Shown here piece by piece: positions 1 through 5,899 of a stretch of 5,899 nt of DNA. The translations under genes were made by a program, and so were the position numbers. The DNA is from Pseudomonadota bacterium (GTDB taxonomy: Bacteria > Pseudomonadota > Alphaproteobacteria > Acetobacterales > Acetobacteraceae), in assembly GCA_023424475.1 (NCBI GenBank), contig JAFADX010000146.1, positions 1 to 5,899 on the forward strand, in the 5' to 3' direction. Below the pieces are notes generated by a model. That model had not been told where the DNA came from. It ran no database searches and worked only from the letters and a program-made list of their open reading frames with translations. Positions within the stretch are counted from its first letter, which is position 1. The number at the start of each line of letters is the position of its first letter.

Positions 1-70
1 CGGGTGGATCAGGCTCTCGTAGAGCACGCCGAGCACGATGTAGATGGCGACGATCGCGGCGAGGATCAGC
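1..70. repeat. Paralogous nucleotide repeat, mdtC TM8 region (partner 3104-3173)
   Basis: Bases 1-70 match 3104-3173 in direct orientation at 64 of 70 positions, including a 34-bp exact run (13-46 versus 3116-3149). It encodes the end of the second periplasmic loop and TM8 up to YESLIHP. The mismatches are at 4, 12, 47, 51, 58 and 61; three of the six change an amino acid. It reflects the mdtB/mdtC duplication and is not a mobile element. Confidence 0.7.
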
Positions 71-2643
71 AGCGGCAGGCCGGACTGGAAATCGCGGAAG
101 GACCGCGCATTGCCGGCGAACTCCCCGCGGATCGTGGCCGGCATCTGGATGTCGAGGGCGGCCTGCTCGATCGCCGCGGCCGCCTCGCCCAGGGAGACGC
201 CCTCGGCGAGATTGAAGGTGATCGTCGCCGCCGGGAACATGCCCTGGTGGGTGATCCGGCTGGGCAGGATCCCGCGCTCGATCCGCGCCACCGCGGCCAG
301 CGGCACCGGCCCGTCGCGCCCGGGCAGGAAGACGCGGTCGAGGTTCTCGGGCGCCTCGGTCAGCCGCGGGTCGATCTCCATCACCACGCGGTACTGGTTG
401 CGCGGGCGATAGATGGTCGAGACCTGGCGCTGCGCGAAGGCGTTGTTCAGCACCCCGTCCAGCGCCTGCATCGAGATGCCGAGCCGCGCCGCAGCATCGC
501 GGTCGACGACGAGGCGCGCGACGAGCCCGGTGCGCTGCTGGTCGCTCGAGACATCCTCGACCTGCGGCACCGTGCGCAGGTGCTGCACCAGCCGCTCGCT
601 CCAGGTGAACAGCTCCTGGATGTCCGGGCTCAGCAGCACGTATTGATAGGATGCGTTGCCCTGCCGCCCGCCGACGATGATGTCCGAAACCGGCCGCATG
701 AAGGTCTGCACCCCCGTCACCGCCGCGAGGGGCCGCCGCAGGCGGTTGATGACGCCGTTCGCCGTGGTGCCCGGCCGCTGCTGCTGCGGCTTGAGCGTGA
801 TCTGCAGCCGCACCGTGGCGGAGGAGCCCCAGAATCCGCCGCCGCCGACCGAAGCCGAGACGTTCTCCACCGCCGGGTCGGCGCGGATCACATCCATCAC
901 CCGCCGCTGGTAGACGGTCATCTGCTGGAAGGAGGTATCGGGCTGCGCTACCGCCGCACCGAAGATCAGCCCGCTGTCCTGGTCGGGAAAGAAGCCCTTC
1001 GGCACCACCGTGTAGAGCCACACCGTCAATACCACGAGCCCGACCGTCACCGCCAGCATCGCCCGGCGCCAGCGCAGCACCACGGTCAGGCTGCGGACAT
1101 AGCCGTCGATCAGCCGGTCCATCGCGGCCTCGAAGACGCGGCCGAAGCGGCCCGGCGGCTGCGGCGCCCGGCTGGCGAGGTGGGCCGCGAGCATCGGCGT
1201 GACGGTCAGGGAGACGACAGCCGAGATCGCCACCGCGATCGACAGCGTCGCGGCGAATTCCCGCATCATCCGCCCCACCAGCCCGCCCATGAACAGCAGC
1301 GGTATGAAGACGGCGACCAGCGAGAGGCTGATCGAGACGACGGTGAAGCCGATCTGCCGCGCGCCTTCCAGCGCCGCCTGCATCGGCTTCAGGCCGCGCT
1401 CGGTGTAGCGGGCCATGTTCTCGATCATCACGATGGCGTCGTCGATGACGAAGCCGACCGAGATGGTCAGCGCCATCAGCGTGAAGTTGTTCAGCGAGAA
1501 GCCCGCCAGCCACATGCAGCCGAGCGTGCCGAGCAGCGAGAGCGGCACCGAGACGCCGGCGGCGAGGATCGCGGACTTGCGGCGCAGGAACACCGCGACG
1601 ACCAGCACCACCAGCGCGATGCTGATCATCAGCGTGTGCTCGACCTCCCGCACGCTGTCGCGGATGGTCTGGGACCGGTCACGCATGACCGTGATGTCGA
1701 TGCCCGCCGGCATCCAGCGCTGCAGCTCGGGCAGCAGGGCGCGGATGCCGTCCACCACCTCCAGCACATTGGCGTCGGCCTGCTTGTAGATGGTCACGAT
1801 CACCGCGGGACGGTCGTTGTAGAGCCCGGCCTGACGACGGTCGCGCGCGCCCTGCTCGACCCGGGCGATGCCGTCCAGGCGCACCACCGCCTCGCCCTGC
1901 CGGCGGACGATGATGGCGCCGAAGCCGGCCGGCGTGGTCAGGCGGTCGTTGACCGCGATGCTCGCCGCCTGCTCCGGCCCGTCGACCAGGCCGGTCGCCT
2001 GGGTGACGTTGGCGCGGGCGATGGCGGTGCGGACCTGATCCAGCGAGACGCCGGCCGCGGCGGCCGCGGCGGGGTCGATGCTCACGCGGATCGCCGGCTG
2101 CTCCGCGCCCGCGAGGTTGACCTGCGCCGTGCCCGGCACCTGCGCGATGCGCGGGGCGAGGATGCTGTCCGCCGCGTCGTAGATCGCGCCCGGCGCCACG
2201 GTGCCCGAGGTCAGCGCCAGGATCAGCACTGGCGCATCCGCCGGATTGAGCTTGCGGAAGCGGGGCGGCGCCGTCAGTCCCGGGGGCAGGTCCGGCCCCG
2301 CCGCGTTGATCGCCGCCTGCACGTCCCGCGCCGCGGAGGTGATCGACCGCGCGAGGTCGAACTGCACGATGACGTTGGCGGTGCCGAGGCTCGAGGTCGA
2401 GGTGATCTCGGTGACGCCCGGGATCTCCCCGAGCCGGCGTTCCAGCGGCGCGGCGACGGAGGCGGCCATGATCTCCGGGTCCGCCCCCGGCTGGCTCGCG
2501 GTGACCGCGATGGTGGGGAAGTCCACCTTCGGCAGCGGCGCCACCGGCAGGTCGAAATAGGCGACGATCCCCGCCAGCGCGAGGCCGATCGCCAGCAGCG
2601 TGGTGCCGATCGGCCGGGCGATGAAGGGGGCGGAGAAGGACAC
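1..2643 (-). CDS. mdtC: Multidrug efflux RND permease subunit MdtC, C-terminus beyond window
   Basis: This frame stays open from a GTG at 2643-2641 to the window edge, giving 881 codons; roughly 150 residues (TM9-TM12) are missing when compared with E. coli MdtC (1025 aa). The GTG is chosen because the protein then aligns residue for residue with MdtB: SAPFIARPI is at 4-12 and DVQAAINAA at 107 in both. A Shine-Dalgarno sequence also sits 7 nt upstream. TM4 carries D401/D402 in GFVIDDAIVMIEN; TM1 is about 9-29, TM2-TM6 about 336-484, TM7 about 527-545 and TM8 about 856-876. GGRQ-NASYQY (658-668) is nearly the E. coli MdtC sequence and differs from MdtB. In E. coli, MdtB and MdtC are active as a B2C heterotrimer, with MdtC implicated in substrate binding. 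Oddities are TPMLAA (482-487) where MdtB has TPMMCG, and a Gly/Phe/Trp-rich loop at 600-608. The gene lies 4 bp downstream of mdtB. Truncation is only the window boundary; nothing suggests a pseudogene. Confidence 0.92.
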   Translation of the reverse strand, partial: MSFSAPFIARPIGTTLLAIGLALAGIVAYFDLPVAPLPKVDFPTIAVTASQPGADPEIMAASVAAPLERRLGEIPGVTEITSTSSLGTANVIVQFDLARSITSAARDVQAAINAAGPDLPPGLTAPPRFRKLNPADAPVLILALTSGTVAPGAIYDAADSILAPRIAQVPGTAQVNLAGAEQPAIRVSIDPAAAAAAGVSLDQVRTAIARANVTQATGLVDGPEQAASIAVNDRLTTPAGFGAIIVRRQGEAVVRLDGIARVEQGARDRRQAGLYNDRPAVIVTIYKQADANVLEVVDGIRALLPELQRWMPAGIDITVMRDRSQTIRDSVREVEHTLMISIALVVLVVAVFLRRKSAILAAGVSVPLSLLGTLGCMWLAGFSLNNFTLMALTISVGFVIDDAIVMIENMARYTERGLKPMQAALEGARQIGFTVVSISLSLVAVFIPLLFMGGLVGRMMREFAATLSIAVAISAVVSLTVTPMLAAHLASRAPQPPGRFGRVFEAAMDRLIDGYVRSLTVVLRWRRAMLAVTVGLVVLTVWLYTVVPKGFFPDQDSGLIFGAAVAQPDTSFQQMTVYQRRVMDVIRADPAVENVSASVGGGGFWGSSATVRLQITLKPQQQRPGTTANGVINRLRRPLAAVTGVQTFMRPVSDIIVGGRQGNASYQYVLLSPDIQELFTWSERLVQHLRTVPQVEDVSSDQQRTGLVARLVVDRDAAARLGISMQALDGVLNNAFAQRQVSTIYRPRNQYRVVMEIDPRLTEAPENLDRVFLPGRDGPVPLAAVARIERGILPSRITHQGMFPAATITFNLAEGVSLGEAAAAIEQAALDIQMPATIRGEFAGNARSFRDFQSGLPLLILAAIVAIYIVLGVLYESLIHP

Positions 2644-2647
2644 CGCG

Positions 2648-5600
2648 CTACTCCGCCGCCTGCGGTCCGGGACGGTGCAGCAGCCCCGCCACCCGGGCGC
2701 GCAGCGCCTCCATCGCGAGATAGATGACCGGCGTGGTGTAGAGCGTGATGACCTGGCTCAGCAGCAGCCCGCCGATCACCGAGATGCCGAGCGGCAGGCG
2801 GATCTCGCTGCCCGCGCCATGGCCGAGCACCAGCGGCACCGCGCCGAGGATCGCGGCCAGCGTCGTCATCATGATCGGCCGGAAGCGCAGGGTGGACGCC
2901 TCGGTGATCGCCTCGCGCGGGGTCATGCCGTGCTCGCGCTGCGCCTCGATCGCGAAGTCGATCATCATGATCGCGTTCTTCTTCACGATGCCCATCAGCA
3001 GCACGATGCCGATCAGCCCGACCACGTTGAGGTCGAGCCCGAAAAGCCGCAGCGCCAGCAGCGCCCCGATCCCGGCCGAGGGCAGCGTGGAGAGGATGGT
3101 GATCGGATGGATCACGCTCTCGTAGAGCACGCCGAGCACGATGTAGATGACGATGATCGCCGCAAGGATCAGCCAGCCCTGCCCGGCCAGCGAGCGGTTG
3201 AACTCCGCCGCGTCGCCGCCGTAGCGGCCGACCATCGTCTCGGGCATGCCGAGAGCACGCTCGGCGGCGGCGATGGCAGCGACCGCCTCGCCCAGGGAGA
3301 CGCCGGGGGCGAGGTTGAAGCTCAGCGTGACCGCCGGGAACTGGTCCTGCCGCGTGACGGTGAGCGGCCCGGAGACGCGCGCGATGGTCGCGATCTCCGC
3401 CAGCGGCACCTGCGCCGTGGTGGTCGTGGTGGCGCCGTTCGTGGTCGATCCGGTACTGCCTGTCACGCGGATCTGGCCGATGATCGCGGGATCCCCGGCG
3501 AGTGCCGGATCGACCTCGAGCACCACGCGGTACTGGTTGGCCTGTCCGTAGATCGTGCTGATCTGGCGCTGCCCGAAGGCGTCGTAGAGCGCATCGTCGA
3601 TCGCCTGCATCGTCACGCCGAGGCGCGCGGCGCGGCCGCGGTCCACCTCGACGGCGATCCGCAGCCCGTCCTCCCGCCGGTCGCTCGCGACGTCGCGCAG
3701 CTCCGGCAGGGCGCGCAGCGCCACGAGCAGCCGCGGCGCCCAGGTGGTCAGTTCCACCGCCGAGGAATCCATCACCGTGTACTGGTACTGCGTGCTGGAG
3801 GCCCGCGTGCCGATCTGGATGTCCTGCACCATCTGCGGGTAGGCGGCGATGCCGGGGATGGCCGCGATCCGCGGCGCCAGGCGGTCGATCACCGCCTGGG
3901 TGCCGTCCCGGCGCTGCCCGCGCGGGCGCAGCACCACGGTCAGGCGGCCGGTATTGGCGGCAGGGTTGACGGTGCCGGCGCCGGCGACGGAGGCGACGGA
4001 CGCCACCTCGGGATCCTGCGCGACGATCCCGGCGACCTCGCGCTGCAAGGCGCTCATCCGGCGGAAGGAGACGTCCTGCGGCGCTTCCGTCGTGATGGTG
4101 ATGATCCCGGTGTCCTGCTGCGGCAGGAAGCCCTTGGGCATCGCGACGTAGAGCCAGACCGTGCCGCCGACCGTCAGGGTGGCGAGCAGCAGCATCAGCC
4201 CCTCCCGCCGCAGCGCCCAGGCGAGGGTCCGCGCATAGCCGCGCCGCATCGCCTCGAATCCGGCCTCGACGGCACGGTTGACGGCGCCGGGATGCTCCTC
4301 CGCCGCCGGGCGGAGCAGGTAGCCGCACATCATCGGCGTCAGCGTCAGGGAGACCACCATCGACACCAGCACCGAGACCGACAGCACGATGGCGAATTCG
4401 CGGAACAGCCGCCCGACCACACCTTCCATGAACAGCAGCGGGATGAACACCGCGATCAGCGAGACGGTCAGGGAGACGATGGTGAAGCCGATCTGCCGCG
4501 CACCCTCGAAGGCGGCCTCGAGCGGCGGCAGCCCCTTCTCCACCAGGCGCACCACGTTCTCGATCATCACGATGGCGTCGTCGACGATGAAGCCCGTCGC
4601 GATCACCAGCGCCATCAGCGAGAGGTTGTCGATGGTGAACCCCGCCAGCGCCATCACCCCGAAGGTGCCGAGGATGGACAGCGGCAGCGCGATGCCCGGC
4701 ACGATCGTCGCCCGCAGCGTGCGCAGGAACAGGAAGATCACCAGCACCACGAGCACCACGGCAATGACCAGCGTCATCTGCACCTCGGCGACCGAGGCGC
4801 GGATCAGCTCCGTGCGGTCCGTCACGACCGAAAGCTGCGTCCCGGCCGGCAGGGCGCGCTCCAGCGTCCGCAATTGCGCGCGCAGCGCGGTGACAGTCGC
4901 GACGATGTTGGCGCCGGGCTGGCGCTGCACGTCCACCAGGATCGCGGGGCGGCCGTTGTACCAGGCCGCGGTCAGCGTGTTCTCGAGGTCTTCCACCGCC
5001 ACGCCCACGTCGCGCAGCCGCACCGGGGCCTCGCCCCGCCAGGCGATGATCAGGTTCTCGAAGCCCGCCGGCGTGCTGATCTGGTCGTTGGCCATGACCG
5101 CCGAGGCCTGCTGCGGCCCGTCCACCGACCCCTTCGGCCCGGCGACATTCGCTGCGGTGATGGCGGTGCGCACGTCGTCGAGGCCGATGCTGTAGGCGGC
5201 GAGCCGCCGCGGATCGACCTGCAACCGCACCGCCGGCCGCATGTTCCCCTGCACCGAGACCCGCCCGACGCCCCCTACCTGCGCCAGCCGCTGCGCGAGC
5301 AGCGTATCCACCGCATCCGACAGCCGCGCCACCGGCAGCGTGTCCGAGGTCAGCGCCAGCGTCAGGATCGGCGGGTCGGCCGGGTTCACCTTCTGGTAGG
5401 TCGGCGGATAGGGCAGGTTGGACGGCAGCGTGCCGCGCGCGGCATTGATCGCCGCCTGCACGTCCTGGGCGGCGTCGTCGATGTCGCGCCCGAGGTTGAA
5501 TTGCAGCGTGATCCGGCTGACCCCCGGCCCGCTGACTGAGACCACCTCGTTCAACCCCGAGATCTGCGCGAGCTGCCGTTCCAGCGAGGCCGTCACCAGC

Positions 5601-5782
5601 ACCGCCACCGTGTCCGGCGAGGCGCCGGGCAACTGCGTCGTCACCTGGATGGTCGGGAAATCGACTTCGGGCAACGAGGAGACGGGCAGCCGCAGATAGC
5701 CGTAGAGGCCGGCCAGCAGCAGCGCGACGGCGAGCAGCGCCGTGGCGATCGGCCGCGCGATGAAGGGGGCGGAGATGTTCAT
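2648..5782 (-). CDS. mdtB: Multidrug efflux RND permease subunit MdtB
   Basis: Complete 1044-residue inner-membrane drug/proton antiporter subunit, the usual length for the HAE1 RND family. It begins MNISAPFIARPIA, the family's N-terminal TM1 signature. Twelve membrane segments can be placed at about 10-29, 335-353, 358-378, 386-409, 433-454, 462-485, 527-545, 868-886, 890-911, 918-942, 967-988 and 998-1020, with two large periplasmic loops (30-334 and 546-867). The proton-relay residues are present: D401/D402 in GFIVDDAIVMIEN (TM4), K935 in GIVKKNAIMM (TM10), and R966 and T973 in LRFRPIMMTT (TM11), matching AcrB D407/D408, K940, R971 and T978. The TQYQY motif at 664-668 and NPADPPI near 133 match E. 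coli MdtB rather than MdtC. A 12-residue Thr-rich insertion lies near 774-791. Upstream, GGTGA (5797-5793) overlaps the mdtA stop but sits 10 nt from the ATG, so the ribosome site looks weak and coupling to mdtA translation is likely. Heavy-metal (CusA) type is unlikely because no methionine relay is seen. Confidence 0.93.
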   Translation of the reverse strand: MNISAPFIARPIATALLAVALLLAGLYGYLRLPVSSLPEVDFPTIQVTTQLPGASPDTVAVLVTASLERQLAQISGLNEVVSVSGPGVSRITLQFNLGRDIDDAAQDVQAAINAARGTLPSNLPYPPTYQKVNPADPPILTLALTSDTLPVARLSDAVDTLLAQRLAQVGGVGRVSVQGNMRPAVRLQVDPRRLAAYSIGLDDVRTAITAANVAGPKGSVDGPQQASAVMANDQISTPAGFENLIIAWRGEAPVRLRDVGVAVEDLENTLTAAWYNGRPAILVDVQRQPGANIVATVTALRAQLRTLERALPAGTQLSVVTDRTELIRASVAEVQMTLVIAVVLVVLVIFLFLRTLRATIVPGIALPLSILGTFGVMALAGFTIDNLSLMALVIATGFIVDDAIVMIENVVRLVEKGLPPLEAAFEGARQIGFTIVSLTVSLIAVFIPLLFMEGVVGRLFREFAIVLSVSVLVSMVVSLTLTPMMCGYLLRPAAEEHPGAVNRAVEAGFEAMRRGYARTLAWALRREGLMLLLATLTVGGTVWLYVAMPKGFLPQQDTGIITITTEAPQDVSFRRMSALQREVAGIVAQDPEVASVASVAGAGTVNPAANTGRLTVVLRPRGQRRDGTQAVIDRLAPRIAAIPGIAAYPQMVQDIQIGTRASSTQYQYTVMDSSAVELTTWAPRLLVALRALPELRDVASDRREDGLRIAVEVDRGRAARLGVTMQAIDDALYDAFGQRQISTIYGQANQYRVVLEVDPALAGDPAIIGQIRVTGSTGSTTNGATTTTTAQVPLAEIATIARVSGPLTVTRQDQFPAVTLSFNLAPGVSLGEAVAAIAAAERALGMPETMVGRYGGDAAEFNRSLAGQGWLILAAIIVIYIVLGVLYESVIHPITILSTLPSAGIGALLALRLFGLDLNVVGLIGIVLLMGIVKKNAIMMIDFAIEAQREHGMTPREAITEASTLRFRPIMMTTLAAILGAVPLVLGHGAGSEIRLPLGISVIGGLLLSQVITLYTTPVIYLAMEALRARVAGLLHRPGPQAAE
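2651..2657 (-). promoter_or_regulatory. Ribosome binding site of mdtC, inside the end of mdtB
   Basis: Read on the minus strand, GGCGGAG occupies 2657-2651, directly before the mdtB TAG stop (2650-2648) and 7 nt upstream of the mdtC GTG (2643). This is good Shine-Dalgarno placement and supports the GTG start. Because the site lies within the last mdtB codons (the ...AAE end), ribosomes finishing mdtB would cover it, so translational coupling of the two subunits is likely. The coupling itself is inference. Confidence 0.65.
3104..3173. repeat. Paralogous nucleotide repeat, mdtB TM8 region (partner 1-70)
   Basis: This is the mdtB copy of the tract at 1-70, encoding TM8 through YESVIHP. Unusual choices such as CTC for leucine, in a gene that mostly uses CTG, are the same in both copies. 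The direct repeats are about 3.1 kb apart, so recombination between them could in principle produce a fused permease; that possibility is inference. Confidence 0.7.
3410..3463 (-). other. Thr/Gly/Ser-rich insertion segment within MdtB (residues 774-791)
   Basis: The segment reads TGSTGSTTNGATTTTTAQ and is followed by VPLAEIA. MdtC has only a tight turn (PGRDGPVPLAAVA) at this place, and E. coli MdtB has SSDGGVVPL. The conserved VPL is at 792-794 in this MdtB and 780-782 in MdtC, whereas all upstream landmarks checked (residues 4, 107, 401, 666 and 736) are at identical numbers. The insertion is therefore a net 12 residues. By alignment to AcrB it falls in the hairpin of the DC docking subdomain, the periplasmic crown that faces the adaptor and channel. 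It is in frame and does not disrupt the gene. Confidence 0.7.
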
Positions 5783-5792
5783 CGCCCGCGTG

Positions 5793-5899
5793 TCACCGGG
5801 GCGATCCGGCCGGCGCTCCCGCGGGCTGCCGGCGGCGGCGCTGCTGTTGCGCCGCCCCGCTCGGCGGGCGCACCGGCTCGGCCACCACCACCGCGGACC
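5793..5899 (-). CDS. mdtA: RND efflux periplasmic adaptor (MdtA-like), C-terminal end only
   Basis: Only the final 34 codons and the TGA stop (5795-5793) are inside the window; the gene enters from the right edge. The visible peptide begins SAVVVAEPVRPPSG and ends in a low-complexity tail rich in Gln, Arg, Pro and Ala, including QQQRRRR. A short beta-strand with alternating Val and an acidic residue, followed by a disordered Pro/Ala-rich tail, is how membrane-fusion proteins of the MdtA/AcrA family usually end (E. coli MdtA ends similarly with a VEVVE strand and a charged tail). The stop lies 10 bp before the permease start, the expected mdtA-mdtB order. The adaptor would be anchored in the inner membrane and link the pump to an outer-membrane channel. 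The call rests mainly on frame, position and context, because too little sequence is visible for domain evidence. Confidence 0.6.
   Translation of the reverse strand, partial: SAVVVAEPVRPPSGAAQQQRRRRQPAGAPAGSPR

Noticed and set aside
2052..2070. GC-rich palindromic-looking run that could form a hairpin
   Set aside because: It encodes a run of alanines inside mdtC (residues 192-197), has no following T-tract on either strand, and is explained by GCC/GCG codons.
2641..2650. Possibility that mdtB and mdtC are one gene split by a frameshift
   Set aside because: Each has its own complete N-terminal RND signature, and mdtC has its own start and Shine-Dalgarno sequence. Two adjacent full-length permeases are the normal mdtBC arrangement.
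4..2727. Plus-strand open frame of 907 codons
   Set aside because: It is antisense to mdtC across its whole length. The translation is dominated by Arg, His, Asp, Gln and Gly with no recognisable domain, as expected when codons with strong third-position G/C bias are read backwards.
2274..4328. Minus-strand open frame of 684 codons spanning the mdtB-mdtC junction
   Set aside because: It is an out-of-frame shadow of the two permeases: Arg/Ala/Pro/Gly-rich, with no membrane segments, while the other two frames carry conserved RND motifs.
2600..5539. Plus-strand open frame of 979 codons
   Set aside because: It is antisense to mdtB, with the same skewed composition and no domain signal. The minus strand has a full RND permease with all expected motifs. 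Its length reflects lack of stops in GC-rich DNA.
44..5699. Several shorter plus-strand frames of 69-268 codons
   Set aside because: All lie antisense within mdtC or mdtB, are Ser/Thr/Arg-rich, and show no credible ribosome sites or family motifs.

Overview
The window is a GC-rich, fully coding stretch, with all genes on the minus strand. It carries the middle of an MdtABC-type tripartite multidrug efflux operon of the RND (resistance-nodulation-division, HAE1) superfamily. Transcription runs from high to low coordinates: the last 34 codons of a periplasmic adaptor (mdtA-like, 5793-5899), a complete inner-membrane pump subunit (mdtB-like, 2648-5782, 1044 aa), and a second pump subunit cut by the window edge (mdtC-like, 1-2643, 881 codons seen). 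The gaps are 10 bp and 4 bp, so the three genes are almost certainly one transcript. No promoter, terminator, RNA gene, mobile element or CRISPR array is visible, and no non-coding stretch exceeds 10 bp.

The organism is probably a GC-rich proteobacterium. The very strong G/C preference at third codon positions and the two-permease operon would suit an alphaproteobacterium such as a Rhodospirillales/Acetobacteraceae-type lineage. That placement is inferred from composition and general family resemblance only.

The two permeases are paralogues that align without any net gap from residue 1 to about residue 770. MdtB then has a 12-residue Thr/Gly/Ser-rich insertion that explains their entire offset. 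Both keep the paired aspartates of the TM4 proton relay. MdtB also shows the TM10 lysine and the TM11 arginine and threonine; the equivalent part of MdtC lies beyond the window. Subunit-specific motifs at matching positions (TQYQY in MdtB, GGRQ-NASYQY in MdtC) assign which is which by comparison with the E. coli proteins. By analogy, MdtB and MdtC form a mixed trimer in the inner membrane, MdtA bridges the periplasm, and a TolC/OprM-type outer-membrane channel completes the pump. No channel gene is seen here; it could lie downstream of mdtC.

I found no evidence of a previously undescribed system. The points worth a second look are differences between the two paralogues: the MdtB insertion, the contrasting switch-loop regions, conserved nucleotide tracts that may record gene conversion, and unequal ribosome-binding sites. 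Two very long plus-strand reading frames are antisense shadows and are not annotated.
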